From NCBI RefSeq assembly GCF_004522095.1, contig NZ_SPUI01000001.1:62001-126000 (forward strand): a DNA stretch of 64,000 nucleotides, read 5' to 3'. Numbering within the stretch: the stretch's first letter is position 1; each line of letters opens with the position of its first letter. Position numbers and translations under genes: made by a program. A model generated the notes under the pieces. That model saw only the letters and a program-made list of their open reading frames with translations, had not been told where the DNA came from and did not search any database. Source of the DNA: Nocardioides sp. 503 (GTDB taxonomy: Bacteria > Actinomycetota > Actinomycetes > Propionibacteriales > Nocardioidaceae). Positions 1-8,064 of the stretch are shown here, one piece after another.

Positions 1-1
1 G

Positions 2-703
2 CTCCTGACGGACGGAAGGACGCTGAAGCACGTCCAGGTCCGGGAGTACGTCCGCTCGCTCGTCACCGGCAGCGCCCCCGGATCGCCGGCGCCCTCGGAG
101 CGCGAGCTGGTGCACCGCTTCGGCGTGGCCCGCATGACGGTCCGCCAGGCTCTGGACGCCCTCGTCGTCGAGGGGCTGCTCGAGCGGATCCCCGGGCGCG
201 GCACGTTCGTCGCGCGCCCCCGGCAGGCCGTGAGCCGGATCTCGGGCTACACCGAGGAGATGACCCGGCGCGGGCTGCTGGCCGAGTCGCAGACGCTGCT
301 CGCCCGCCGTGAGCAGGCCGGCCCCGGCGTCGCGCGCGCGCTCCACATCTCCGAGGGCGACGCGGTCATCCACTGGCGCCGGCTGCGCCGTGGCGACGGT
401 GCTCCCGTGTGCGTGGAGGACGCCTACCTCAACGAGGTCCTCCTGCCGGGCTTCCTGCAGAGCGGCATGCCCACCAGCCTCTACGACGACCTCGACCAGC
501 GCGGGCTGCGGCCCTCGTGGGCCGAGGACTCCATCACCGCCGACCGCCCCACCGTGGAGGAGTCGACGCTGCTCGAGCTCCCGCCCGGCGGCGTCGTCCT
601 GCGCCACTCGCGGCGCGCCCTGTCGGGGGAGAAGATCGTCGAGGTCTCCCGCTCGGTCTACCGCGCCGACCGCTTCACGATGTGGGTCCAGCTCGGCGCC
701 TGA
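2..703 (+). CDS. GntR-family transcriptional regulator with UTRA domain (5' end cut by window)
   Basis: The frame is already open at base 2, and the residues before the first ATG (110) belong to the winged helix, so the true start lies at or before the window edge. The N-terminal part has the GntR helix-turn-helix pattern: SERELVHRFGV, then TVRQALDAL, then the wing GLLERIPGRGTFVA. From about ISGYTEEM to the end it matches a UTRA ligand-binding domain, the effector domain of HutC/FarR-type GntR regulators of sugar and amino-sugar uptake. The ligand cannot be told from sequence. The target was probably upstream, outside the window. Confidence 0.88.
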   Translation, partial: LLTDGRTLKHVQVREYVRSLVTGSAPGSPAPSERELVHRFGVARMTVRQALDALVVEGLLERIPGRGTFVARPRQAVSRISGYTEEMTRRGLLAESQTLLARREQAGPGVARALHISEGDAVIHWRRLRRGDGAPVCVEDAYLNEVLLPGFLQSGMPTSLYDDLDQRGLRPSWAEDSITADRPTVEESTLLELPPGGVVLRHSRRALSGEKIVEVSRSVYRADRFTMWVQLGA

Positions 704-709
704 GCGCCC

Positions 710-1069
710 TCAGGCCGCACCCAGGTGGCCGAGCGCCGCCGCGACGCGGCCGGTCTCCTCGCAGACCCAGACCGGCTCGGGTCCGCCGAGGTCGGGCTGG
801 ATGTAGAGCGAGTGCACGGGGCCGTCCTCACACTCCAGGCACAGGGGCCAGCGGCCCGAGGCCTCGAAAAGCGCGTCCTGGACGTCCTGGGCGACCAGCC
901 CGGCGACGTAGACCTCGCCCTCGGGCCACTGCTCGGCCCACCATCGGCGCGAGGCGCAGGCGTCCTCCAGGACGGACACGGCCTCGGGCGTCGCGAAGCG
1001 GCGGGCCTGCAGGTCGGCCAGCACGCGGGCGCGGGCGTCGAAGTACAGGGTGTTGTCCACGTCCCCCAT
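710..1069 (-). CDS. Hypothetical protein, 119 aa, possible small metal-binding protein
   Basis: I do not recognise this gene. The start is taken at ATG 1069 (MGDVDNTLYFDAR); the frame stays open further upstream, but that part is Arg/Gly/Pro-rich and looks non-coding. The protein is acidic and soluble. It has two Trp-rich segments (RRWWAEQWPEGEVYVAGL and PVWVCEETGR) and a CLEC motif that could pair with the later Cys. It ends 6 bp from the GntR stop and converges on it; CutC diverges from it about 105 bp away. A DUF-type housekeeping protein is the most that can be said. Confidence 0.6.
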   Translation of the reverse strand: MGDVDNTLYFDARARVLADLQARRFATPEAVSVLEDACASRRWWAEQWPEGEVYVAGLVAQDVQDALFEASGRWPLCLECEDGPVHSLYIQPDLGGPEPVWVCEETGRVAAALGHLGAA

Positions 1070-1174
1070 TGTGCCGACGCCGCAAGCGGGACGCGCTCGG
1101 AGACCCCTGGCGGTGTGCCCGGGAGTGCTGCGCGCGTCCCGGGAGCCGGGTCCGTGACCGCCTAGAGTGCGGAC

Positions 1175-1885
1175 ATGAGCAGAGCGCTCCTCGAGGTCGC
1201 CGTGCTGCACGCACGCGACCTGCCGGGCTGCGAGCAGGGCGGGGCCGACCGGCTCTCGCTCGCCGTCGAGGGCGAGGGGGACGGCCGCTCACCCGAGCTG
1301 GCCCTGGCCGCGTCGGTGATCCGCGGCACCCACCTGCCGGTGCGGGTGATGCTGCGCCTCAACGACTCGCTGACCACGACCGGCGGGGAGTTCGTGCGCC
1401 TGGTGGCGCTGGCCGAGGAGCTGGTCTCCCTCGGCGCCGAGGGCGTGGAGCTGGGCTTCCTGGACGCCGACCTCGAGATCGACGTCGAGACCTGCCGCGC
1501 GCTGGCCGCGGCGCTGCCCGGCGTGCCCTGGACCTTCCACCGCGCCGTCGACCACGTCCTGGAGCCGGCCCGCGCCTGGCGCGCCCTGGCGGTCGGCCTG
1601 CCGGGCCTGACCGCCGTACGCTCCGGCGGCTCGCCGCTGGGCCTGGACCACGGCTACGACGACCTGCTCGCGCTCGCGCAGTCCGACCCCGACGTCGCCC
1701 GGCTCCTCCTGCCCGCCGGGGGGCTGCGTCCCGAGCACGTGCCCTGGCTCCTGCGCGCGGGTGTGGGGCAGCTGCACGTCGACGTCCAGGTGCGGCCGGG
1801 GTCGACCACGCGCTCCTACGTCGACGCCGACTACGTGCGCTCGTGGCGGCTGATGCTCGACGACGCGGCGTCGCGGTCGGCATGA
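1175..1885 (+). CDS. cutC: CutC-family protein (copper homeostasis family)
   Basis: 236 aa, a complete CutC TIM-barrel protein. Recognisable family segments are LEVAVLHARD followed by GADRLSL at the N-terminus, RVMLRLN, GVELGFLDAD, TFHRAVDH, VRSGGS and the C-terminal HVDVQVRPG. CutC was first linked to copper tolerance in Escherichia coli, but its biochemical role is still unsettled, so the name should not be read as proven copper handling. It overlaps the next gene by 4 bases (ATGA), so the two are translationally coupled. Confidence 0.88.
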   Translation: MSRALLEVAVLHARDLPGCEQGGADRLSLAVEGEGDGRSPELALAASVIRGTHLPVRVMLRLNDSLTTTGGEFVRLVALAEELVSLGAEGVELGFLDADLEIDVETCRALAAALPGVPWTFHRAVDHVLEPARAWRALAVGLPGLTAVRSGGSPLGLDHGYDDLLALAQSDPDVARLLLPAGGLRPEHVPWLLRAGVGQLHVDVQVRPGSTTRSYVDADYVRSWRLMLDDAASRSA

Positions 1886-2142
1886 CGCTGCTCATCGACC
1901 CGCCGGACGTGCCCGGCCACGGCCGGATGTGGTCGCACCTGGCCAGCGACACCTCCTACGAGGAGCTGCACGAGTTCGCGCGCGTGCTGGGCATCCCCGA
2001 GCGTGGCTTCGACCGCGACCACTACGACGTGCCGTCGGAGTGGTACGACCAGGTCGTCGCCCTGGGCGCGCAACCGGTGACCTCCCGGGAGCTGGTGCGC
2101 CGCCTGATCGGGGCGGGGCTACGGCGCCGCAAGCCGCGTTAG
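1882..2142 (+). CDS. DUF4031 domain protein, 86 aa
   Basis: Small protein starting at ATG 1882, inside the cutC stop (ATGA overlap). The sequence MTLLIDPPDVPGHGRMWSH, then SYEELHEFA, LGIPERGFDRDHYDVP and the C-terminal ALGAQPVTSRELVRRL is typical of DUF4031, a short actinobacterial family of unknown function. The Asp/His-rich middle could bind metal, but that is only a guess. Its last 24 bases overlap the end of the convergent HD-domain gene, so the two 3' ends share coding sequence on opposite strands. Confidence 0.8.
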   Translation: MTLLIDPPDVPGHGRMWSHLASDTSYEELHEFARVLGIPERGFDRDHYDVPSEWYDQVVALGAQPVTSRELVRRLIGAGLRRRKPR

Positions 2143-2733
2143 CTCCGCCTCGACGTTGGCCCGTGCCGGCGCCTCCCAGGTGTCCCGGGCGTAGGCGGTG
2201 TGGAAGAGGTGGGGCTTGGACAGCAGGTCGCGCAGCACCGCGGCCCGGCCCTCGACGAAGACGTCGTCGGGCACGTGGGCGTAGTCGACCCGCACCGCCG
2301 CGACGTAGGCGGCGTAGCGGGCGGGGTCGGCCGCGAGGATGCCGAGGTCGGCGTCGGACAGCGCGCAGCCGGACGGGTCGTCGGCCTCGGGGCGGTGGGT
2401 CTCGGTGAGCCGCACGAGCCGCGCGACCTCGTGCACGAGGTGGCCGTCGACCAGGCCGGGCAGCTCCGCCTCCGCCCACGCGGCCGAGCGCTCCTCGGCG
2501 TCGCGCTCCCCGTCGTAGACCGCGTCGTGGAACCACGCCGCGAGCAGCACCGGAGTCCGGTCGTAGGCGGCGCCGTGGCGCGCGAGCTCGTCGAGGCGGC
2601 CCAGGACCTCGGCGAGGTGCGTCGTGTCGTGGTAGCCCCGCGCCTCGTCGGAGTAGGCGGCGAGCAGGCGGTCACGCAGGTCGGTGCCGTCGGGCAGCGG
2701 CCAGGCCGAGAGGAGGTCCACCGGCACAGTCAA
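2119..2733 (-). CDS. HD-superfamily metal-dependent phosphohydrolase (predicted)
   Basis: 204 aa. The HD metal-binding motif is seen as H39 (YHDTTHL), H69-D70 (WFHDAVYDG) and acidic residues near D127-D129 (SDADLG), the usual H...HD...D order. It resembles the predicted HD phosphohydrolases found widely in bacteria, which have no assigned substrate. The N-terminus (LLSAWPLPDG) and the C-terminal half (KPHLFHTAYARDTWEAPARANVEAEL) are also typical of the group. It converges on the DUF4031 gene, with a 24-base 3' overlap. Confidence 0.82.
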   Translation of the reverse strand: MTVPVDLLSAWPLPDGTDLRDRLLAAYSDEARGYHDTTHLAEVLGRLDELARHGAAYDRTPVLLAAWFHDAVYDGERDAEERSAAWAEAELPGLVDGHLVHEVARLVRLTETHRPEADDPSGCALSDADLGILAADPARYAAYVAAVRVDYAHVPDDVFVEGRAAVLRDLLSKPHLFHTAYARDTWEAPARANVEAELTRLAAP

Positions 2734-2770
2734 GCACCGGATCCGGACAGGCAGGGCCTCGCGGCTGGAC

Positions 2771-3619
2771 TCATGCCGGTCGCCCGGCCCCCATCGCCCA
2801 GCGGATGGTCCCGGTCGCCAGGCCGCCCAGCGCCCGCACGACCGTGCGCTCGGACACCGGCAGCCACGGGAGCCGGAGCGGTCGCCGCGTCCAGCGCGGC
2901 ATCATCGCCACGGCGGCCGCCACCAGGACGCCGTAGGGCGCCCGGGCGGCCAGCGGGAGCGGCGGCTTGAAGAGCAGGTAGCGCACGGCCTCGCGGGCCT
3001 CGGGCGTCCCGCGGAGCTCCGGACGGAACGCGGCGAGGTCGGCGGCGAGGTCGGCCTCGGTCAGGGGCGGGTCGATGACGCCGAGCCTGCGGGCGACCTC
3101 GGCGCTCTGGGCGACGTACTCGTCGCGCCCGGCCTGGTCGAGCGGCTCCTTGCCGTAGAGCGTGTGGGCGCGCAGGAAGCTGTCGACCTCGGCGACGTGC
3201 ACCCAGCGCAGGAGGTGCGGGTCGGAGGCGCGGTAGGGCGTGCCGTCCGGCATGGTGCCGACCACGCGCTCGTGGATCGAGCGCACGATGTCCACCGACT
3301 GCTGGGCGTCCTCGGCCGTGCCGAACGTGGTCGTCGCCAGGAATCGGCTGGTGCGGTTGAGCCGTCCCCACATGTCGCCGCGGAAGCCGGAGTGCTCCGA
3401 GACGGCCCGCATCGCCGCGGGGTGCAGGGTCTGCAGCAGGAGGGCGCGGATGCCGCCGACGAACATCGACGCGTCGCCGTGCACCCGCACGATCGCGCTG
3501 TCGGGCTCGAACCAGCGCGGTCCGGGGGCGCCGTGGATGCGCGCCGCGTGGGCGGCGCCGTCGGGACCGGCCACCCGCAGGAAGAGCGCGGTGCCGAGCC
3601 GCTCGCGGACCTCGCTCAT
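2771..3619 (-). CDS. Oxygenase MpaB family protein (DUF2236)
   Basis: 282 aa from ATG 3619 (MSEVRERLG); a GTG three codons upstream is an alternative. It carries the family's His/Arg-rich core: QTLHPAAMRAVSEHSGFRGD, then RLNRTSRFLATTTFG, then the PYRASDPHLLRWVHVAEVDSFL segment. This DUF2236 group includes the heme-dependent latex oxygenase Lcp and MpaB, which cleave C=C bonds; the His residues in those segments are the likely heme or metal ligands. Actinobacteria carry many copies, so the substrate here is unknown. It lies alone between the HD gene and the surface protein. Confidence 0.82.
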   Translation of the reverse strand: MSEVRERLGTALFLRVAGPDGAAHAARIHGAPGPRWFEPDSAIVRVHGDASMFVGGIRALLLQTLHPAAMRAVSEHSGFRGDMWGRLNRTSRFLATTTFGTAEDAQQSVDIVRSIHERVVGTMPDGTPYRASDPHLLRWVHVAEVDSFLRAHTLYGKEPLDQAGRDEYVAQSAEVARRLGVIDPPLTEADLAADLAAFRPELRGTPEAREAVRYLLFKPPLPLAARAPYGVLVAAAVAMMPRWTRRPLRLPWLPVSERTVVRALGGLATGTIRWAMGAGRPA

Positions 3620-3678
3620 CGTGGACACCCTGCCATCGTGCCAGCGGTGGCCAAGCGGCTCGGGGCCGCGAGCAGCCG

Positions 3679-5067
3679 CTAGGGGGAGACGGTGGTCGTG
3701 ACCGTGACGGTCGTGGTCGCCGTGGCCGTGGAGGTCGAGGTCGGCGCCGTCGCCGACGGGCTGGTCGGCGTGCTCGTCGGGGTGCTGGTCGCCGTGCTCG
3801 TGGGCGTCGTGGGTGGGGTGCTGGACGGCGTGGTCGTGGCGTTGCGCTGCAGGCGCAGGTTGGGCAGCCGCACGTCCTGGTTGATCCGGACGCTCAGGTT
3901 GGGGACGGTCAGCTGCTTGTAGTTGCCGTCGAAGCTGTTGTAGGCCACGAGTGTCATGCCGACCTGGCTGCGGAGGTTGCCGCCGAGGTAGAACCCGCCG
4001 TTGGTCGAGCTCGTGGTCTGCGCGATGAGCGCGCCGGCCCGGTTGTAGAGACGCAGAGTCACGCCCTGGAAGGCGGTGCCGCTGTCGTCGCGCAGGACCC
4101 GGCCCGTGAGGGCGCCGCCGCGCTGGGTGAGGGCGAAGCTGCCGAAGGCGCCGCGCCCGGGCCGCACGTAGCCGTTGGAGACGTTGCCGCTGCGCCCGAA
4201 CCACCGACCGGCGTCGGGCATGATGATGCGGTAGCGACCGGGGTAGACGCCGGGGAAGGCGATGGAGCCCCGCGAGAACTTCGCGGTCCAGAACTGACCG
4301 GTCTTGCGGCTCACCACGGTGGCGAAGCCGCTGCCGGTGAGCGGCTGGCCGCCGGCGTACAGGTCGACGCGCAGCTCGCCCGCGCGCTTGCGGAGGTTGA
4401 TGCGGACGTTGCGGAACTTCCCGGCCTTCACGCGGGGCGCATAGAGGCTCTTGCCCACCCAGGTGCGGCGACGGTCGTAGGTGAAGATCGAGTAGTTGCC
4501 TGCCGGCAGGCCGCCGATCGCGAACTGGCCCTGGGCGTTGGCGACGGTGTCGAAGGACTGCTCGCTGGTGTTGGCCGCGACCACCTTGGCGCCGGCACCC
4601 GGCTTGCCGCCGGTGCGGACGACGCCGGTGATGGCCGCCCCGCGACGCATCCGGGCGTTGCGCACGGTGGTCGAGCCGGCGCGCACCCGCACGAGGACGT
4701 CGGTGGGCGCGTACTTGCGGACGTCGTAGGAGGGCCGCTTGTCGACGAACTGGAGGCGGTAGGTCCCGGCGGGAAGGGTCAGGGAGTAGGTCGAGCCGGC
4801 GATCCGGCGGGCGCCGATGTAGCTCCAGTCGGCCCGGAAGAGCAGCATCTTGAGCCGCAGCCGGCCGTCGCTGGCCCGGCCGAGGACGTTGCCCCGGACC
4901 TTGCCGACCGACACCTTCGCGCTGGTCACCCCGCCGCTCGTGCCGGCGCCGGACCCGTCGCCGGCGAGCGCCGACTGCGCCGGCATCACGAGCGCGAGGC
5001 AGGCGACGATGGCGGTCAGCACCACGGCGATGAGGGCGTGGTCGCGGCTGCGGGACGGGGAAGGCAT
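3679..5067 (-). CDS. Secreted protein with carboxypeptidase-regulatory-like repeats and a Thr/Ser/Pro tail
   Basis: 462 aa from ATG 5067, the first Met before a clear signal peptide (basic RSRD, then ALIAVVLTAIVACLALVMPAQSALA). The mature part has repeated beta-sandwich units of the carboxypeptidase-regulatory or prealbumin type: VRGNVLGRASDGRL, GVVRTGGKPGAGAKV, GRVLRDDSG with GTYRL / GNYSIFTYD / GRYRIIMPD strands. The last about 55 residues are almost only Thr, Ser, Pro, Ala and Val. There is no LPxTG sortase motif and no closing membrane segment, so it is probably secreted or loosely wall-associated. Function unknown. Confidence 0.72.
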   Translation of the reverse strand: MPSPSRSRDHALIAVVLTAIVACLALVMPAQSALAGDGSGAGTSGGVTSAKVSVGKVRGNVLGRASDGRLRLKMLLFRADWSYIGARRIAGSTYSLTLPAGTYRLQFVDKRPSYDVRKYAPTDVLVRVRAGSTTVRNARMRRGAAITGVVRTGGKPGAGAKVVAANTSEQSFDTVANAQGQFAIGGLPAGNYSIFTYDRRRTWVGKSLYAPRVKAGKFRNVRINLRKRAGELRVDLYAGGQPLTGSGFATVVSRKTGQFWTAKFSRGSIAFPGVYPGRYRIIMPDAGRWFGRSGNVSNGYVRPGRGAFGSFALTQRGGALTGRVLRDDSGTAFQGVTLRLYNRAGALIAQTTSSTNGGFYLGGNLRSQVGMTLVAYNSFDGNYKQLTVPNLSVRINQDVRLPNLRLQRNATTTPSSTPPTTPTSTATSTPTSTPTSPSATAPTSTSTATATTTVTVTTTVSP

Positions 5068-5217
5068 GTGACGGGCTCCAGGTCGGGATCGCGGCCCAGC
5101 GCCGACGGTCTCCTCACCAGGGTAGGTCGCTCCAGGGCGTCGCGGGGCATTACCGCACGGGACGTGCTGGACGTCACCCGGGATTACTCGGCCCTTCTGC
5201 GGGGCAGGGTGCGGGGC

Positions 5218-5733
5218 ATGAGCCAACCGCCCGTGCCCCCGCCCTACCAGCCGCCCACGCCGCCCACGCAGCCGCCGGCGTACCAGCCGCCGGCCCCGCA
5301 GGCGCCGGCGTACCAGCCGCCGGCTCCCCAGGTGGCTCCGCAGCCGACCCCGGCTCCCGACCCGAGCACGGGCTGGCTCCAGCTGACGCTGCAGGGCAAC
5401 GTCATGACCAGCGGGCTGATCCCGCCCACGGTGCGGATCAACGGCTACCAGGTGCCGACCCGCTACGGCCTCAACACGATCCCGCTGCCGGCCGGCCGGT
5501 GGCACGTCGACGTGCACGGACAGTGGCTGCGGACCTACGGGCAGGCCGCGCTGGACGTCGACCTGGCCCCGGGCCAGCAGGTGCCGGTGTTCTACGCGAT
5601 GCCGTACCACCAGTTCACGACCGGCAGCATCGGCTTCGAGAAGCAGAAGCGCAAGGGCGTGTGGTTCGTGTTCGCCCTCGTCGCCTTCCTCGTGGTCCTC
5701 GTCGCCCTGATGGTGCTCGCGGCGTTGCTCTGA
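5218..5733 (+). CDS. Proline-rich membrane-anchored protein, 171 aa
   Basis: The start is ATG 5218 (MSQPPVPPPYQPP); the frame continues upstream, but only as non-coding-like sequence. The N-terminal 50 residues are a Pro/Gln-rich linker with imperfect YQPPAPQ repeats. A compact middle domain follows (GWLQLTLQGNVMTSGLIPPTVRINGYQVP...PAGRWHVDVHGQW), and a single C-terminal transmembrane helix (WFVFALVAFLVVLVALMVLAALL) ends the protein. This is a tail-anchored layout with a cytoplasmic Pro-rich region. Similar short proteins occur in Nocardioides-type genomes; I do not know a function. The 3' end is 10 bp from the convergent XPB gene. Confidence 0.72.
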   Translation: MSQPPVPPPYQPPTPPTQPPAYQPPAPQAPAYQPPAPQVAPQPTPAPDPSTGWLQLTLQGNVMTSGLIPPTVRINGYQVPTRYGLNTIPLPAGRWHVDVHGQWLRTYGQAALDVDLAPGQQVPVFYAMPYHQFTTGSIGFEKQKRKGVWFVFALVAFLVVLVALMVLAALL

Positions 5734-5743
5734 GCCTCGCCGC

Positions 5744-7384
5744 TCAGGCCGGCAGGTCCTCGGCGTCCATGATCCGGTAGGCGTAGCCCTGCTCGGCCAG
5801 GAAGCGCTGGCGGTTCTGGGCGAAGTCGGCGTCGACGGTGTCGCGGCTGACGATCGTGTAGAAGTGCGCGGACCTGCCGTCGGTCTTGGGGCGCAGCAGC
5901 CGGCCCAGGCGCTGGGCCTCCTCCTGGCGCGACCCGAACGAGCCGGACACCTGGATGGCGACCTCGGCGGAGGGCAGGTCGATCGAGAAGTTGGCGACCT
6001 TGCTCACGACCAGCAGCCCGACGTCGCCGGAGCGGAAGGCGTCGAACAGCCGCTGGCGCTCCTTGACCGGCGTCTCGCCCTTGATGACCGGCGCGTCGAG
6101 GGCGGCGGCCAGCTCGTCGAGCTGGTCGAGATACTGCCCGATGACCAGCGTCGGCTGCCCGGGGTGCTGGGCCACCAGGTCGCGCACGACCTGCACCTTG
6201 TGGTGGGTGCAGGACGCCAGGCGGTAGCGCTCCTCGGGATCGGCGGTCGCGTAGGCGATGCGCTCCTGGGTCGGCAGGGTCACCCGGACCTCCACGCAGT
6301 CGGCCGGTGCGATCCAGCCCTGCGCCTCGATGTCCTTCCACGGGGCGTCGTAGCGCTTGGGGCCGATCAGGGAGAAGACGTCGCCCTCGCGCCCGTCCTC
6401 GCGGACCAGGGTCGCGGTGAGGCCGATGCGCCGGCGCGCCTGGAGGTTGGCGGTCATCCGGAAGATCGGCGCGGGCAGCAGGTGGACCTCGTCGTAGACG
6501 ATCAGGCCCCAGTCGCGGGCGTCGAGCAGCTCGAGGTGGGAGTAGACGCCCTTACGGCGCGTGGTCATCACCTGGTACGTCGCGATGGTGACGGGCCGGA
6601 TCTCCTTGACCGCGCCGGAGTACTCGCCGATCTCGTCCTCGGTGAGGCTCGTGCGCTTGACCAGCTCGTCCTTCCACTGTCGCGCGCTGACGGTGTTGGT
6701 GACCAGGATCAGCGTGGTGGCCTGGGCCTGCGCCATCGCGGCCGCACCGACGAGCGTCTTGCCCGCGCCGCACGGGAGGACCACGACGCCGGAGCCGCCG
6801 TGCCAGAACGACTCGGCGGCGTCGCGCTGGTAGTCGCGCAGGTGCCACTCGGACTCGTCGAGCGCGATCGGGTGGGCCTCGCCGTCGACGTACCCGGCGA
6901 AGTCCTCGGCCGGCCAGCCCAGCTTGAGCAGCGCCTGCTTGAGGTTGCCGCGCTCGGAGGCGTGGACCGCGACGGTGTCGTCGTCGAGCCGCTCCCCGAT
7001 CATCCCGGCGATCTTCTTGGCCCGCAGGACCTCCTCGAGCACGGGGCGGTCGTTGCTGACCATCACCAGGCCGTGGACGGGGTGCTTCTCCAGGCGCAGC
7101 CGGCCGTAGCGGGCCATGGTCTCGGCCACGTCGACGAGCAGCGCGTGCGGGACGGCGTAGCGGCTGAACTCCAGCAGCGTGTCGACCACCTGCTCGGCGT
7201 CGTGCCCCGCAGCGCGGGCGTTCCACAGGCCCAGCGGCGTGAGCCGGTAGGTGTGGATGTGCTCGGGGGAGCGCTCCAGCTCCGCGAACGGCGCGATCGC
7301 ACGCCGGCACGCCGCCGCCTGCTCGTGGTCGATCTCGAGCAGGAGCGTCTTGTCCGACTGGACGATGAGGGGGCCGTCGTTCAC
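5744..7384 (-). CDS. DNA repair helicase XPB (ERCC3-like, SF2)
   Basis: 546 aa from GTG 7384. The N-terminal 180 residues form the XPB damage-recognition-like region. The helicase core follows: Q-motif region HLRDYQRDA, Walker A CGAGKT (205-210), DEVH box (298-301), LTATLVREDGREGDVF near 323, and motif VI EEAQRLGRLLRPK near 488. The RED-type loop (REDGREGD) is characteristic of XPB. It is a 3'-5' DNA translocase, orthologous to M. tuberculosis ercc3 (Rv0861c). The next upstream genes on the same strand are CGNR and then the WYL helicase-associated protein; the latter is the expected neighbour (Rv0862c-like), and the CGNR gene and palindromic repeat are inserted between. Confidence 0.95.
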   Translation of the reverse strand: MNDGPLIVQSDKTLLLEIDHEQAAACRRAIAPFAELERSPEHIHTYRLTPLGLWNARAAGHDAEQVVDTLLEFSRYAVPHALLVDVAETMARYGRLRLEKHPVHGLVMVSNDRPVLEEVLRAKKIAGMIGERLDDDTVAVHASERGNLKQALLKLGWPAEDFAGYVDGEAHPIALDESEWHLRDYQRDAAESFWHGGSGVVVLPCGAGKTLVGAAAMAQAQATTLILVTNTVSARQWKDELVKRTSLTEDEIGEYSGAVKEIRPVTIATYQVMTTRRKGVYSHLELLDARDWGLIVYDEVHLLPAPIFRMTANLQARRRIGLTATLVREDGREGDVFSLIGPKRYDAPWKDIEAQGWIAPADCVEVRVTLPTQERIAYATADPEERYRLASCTHHKVQVVRDLVAQHPGQPTLVIGQYLDQLDELAAALDAPVIKGETPVKERQRLFDAFRSGDVGLLVVSKVANFSIDLPSAEVAIQVSGSFGSRQEEAQRLGRLLRPKTDGRSAHFYTIVSRDTVDADFAQNRQRFLAEQGYAYRIMDAEDLPA

Positions 7385-7404
7385 CTGGTGAGTCTACGGA
7401 CCGG

Positions 7405-7467
7405 GTGAGTTTCACCGGGTACCCGGTGAAACTCACGCTTCCGGTAGGAAGCTTCGTACGGGAAGCG
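7405..7467. repeat. Composite palindromic repeat, copy 1
   Basis: A perfect 32-bp palindrome at 7405-7436 (arms GTGAGTTTCACCGGGT and its complement) runs straight into a second near-palindrome at 7436-7467, centred on GAAGCTTC. Bases 7406-7467 match 61 of 62 bases of the copy at 57961-58022; the one difference is G for C at 7447. It sits 44 bp downstream of the CGNR stop and 20 bp upstream of the XPB GTG, so it would lie in the 5' leader of XPB or in a shared transcript. It could be a REP/BIME-like or mobile palindromic element; the class is unknown to me. Confidence 0.85.
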
Positions 7468-7511
7468 CCAGTTTCGTGCCGGCCCTGGGTCGCGTGGGGT
7501 GAGGGGAGCCC

Positions 7512-8054
7512 TCAGGCCGACTGGGCGAGCGCGAGGGCCTGCGCCTTGCGGCGCGCGCGGTAGGCGGCGACGTTGGCGCGCGACGAGCAGCGCTCGGAGC
7601 AGTAGCGGCGCGACCGGTTGGGGGAGGTGTCGACGAAGACGTTGCTGCAGGGCGCGGCCTCGCAGACGCCCAGGCGCGAGGGGCCGAGGTCGCAGACGAG
7701 GGTGGCCAGGCCGAGCAGTGCCTCGCCGACCAGCAGCTCGGCCACCGACGCGGTCTTGGTGGCGACGTGGAGGTGCAGGTCGCCGGGGTCGTGGTCGGAG
7801 ATGCGGGGGGTGATCGGGTGGCGGACCATCAGCGCGTTGAGGCCGTCGATCACGCCGCGGTCGTCGCCCGTGGCCGACGCCTCGAAGACCGGGCGGAGGT
7901 CGCGCTGGAAGCGTCGCAGCTGCGCCAGGTCGCGCTCGGTGCACTGCTCGTGGAGCCAGTCGCGGCCCTCGAGATGACCCACGAGCGCGTCGAGGTCGGC
8001 CAGCTCGGTGTTGAGGAGGCCGGCCGACCGCTCGGCGTACCTGATGAAGTCCAC
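7512..8054 (-). CDS. CGNR zinc-finger / ABATE-type DNA-binding protein
   Basis: 180 aa. The N-terminal and middle helical region (LNTELADLDALVGHLEGRDWL...DLHLHVATKTASVAELLVGEALLGLATLV) matches the ABATE domain, and the C-terminal about 45 residues form the treble-clef zinc finger: GVCEAAPCSNVFVD, RRYCSERC, SSRANVAAYRARR. These proteins are probably stress-linked transcription regulators. Oddity: the motif that names the family, Cys-Gly-Asn-Arg, reads Cys-Ser-Ser-Arg here, while the four Cys residues and the basic helix are kept. It lies between the XPB gene and its usual partner, on the same strand. Confidence 0.85.
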   Translation of the reverse strand: MDFIRYAERSAGLLNTELADLDALVGHLEGRDWLHEQCTERDLAQLRRFQRDLRPVFEASATGDDRGVIDGLNALMVRHPITPRISDHDPGDLHLHVATKTASVAELLVGEALLGLATLVCDLGPSRLGVCEAAPCSNVFVDTSPNRSRRYCSERCSSRANVAAYRARRKAQALALAQSA

Positions 8055-8064
8055 GGGGACGAGT

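Noticed and set aside
409-2142. A 577-codon open frame across the GntR, hypothetical and cutC genes
   Set aside because: It is rich in Arg, Pro, Gly and Ala, as shadow frames in GC-rich DNA are. Only its last 86 codons (from 1882) look like a real protein.
5220-5345. Short repeats (taccagccgccg) as a possible DNA repeat element
   Set aside because: They encode the Pro-rich YQPPAPQ linker in frame, so protein-level repetition explains them.
5864-7408. A 514-codon frame on the plus strand against XPB
   Set aside because: Antisense shadow of a well-supported helicase gene; composition is Val/Asp/Leu/Gly-biased without any motif.
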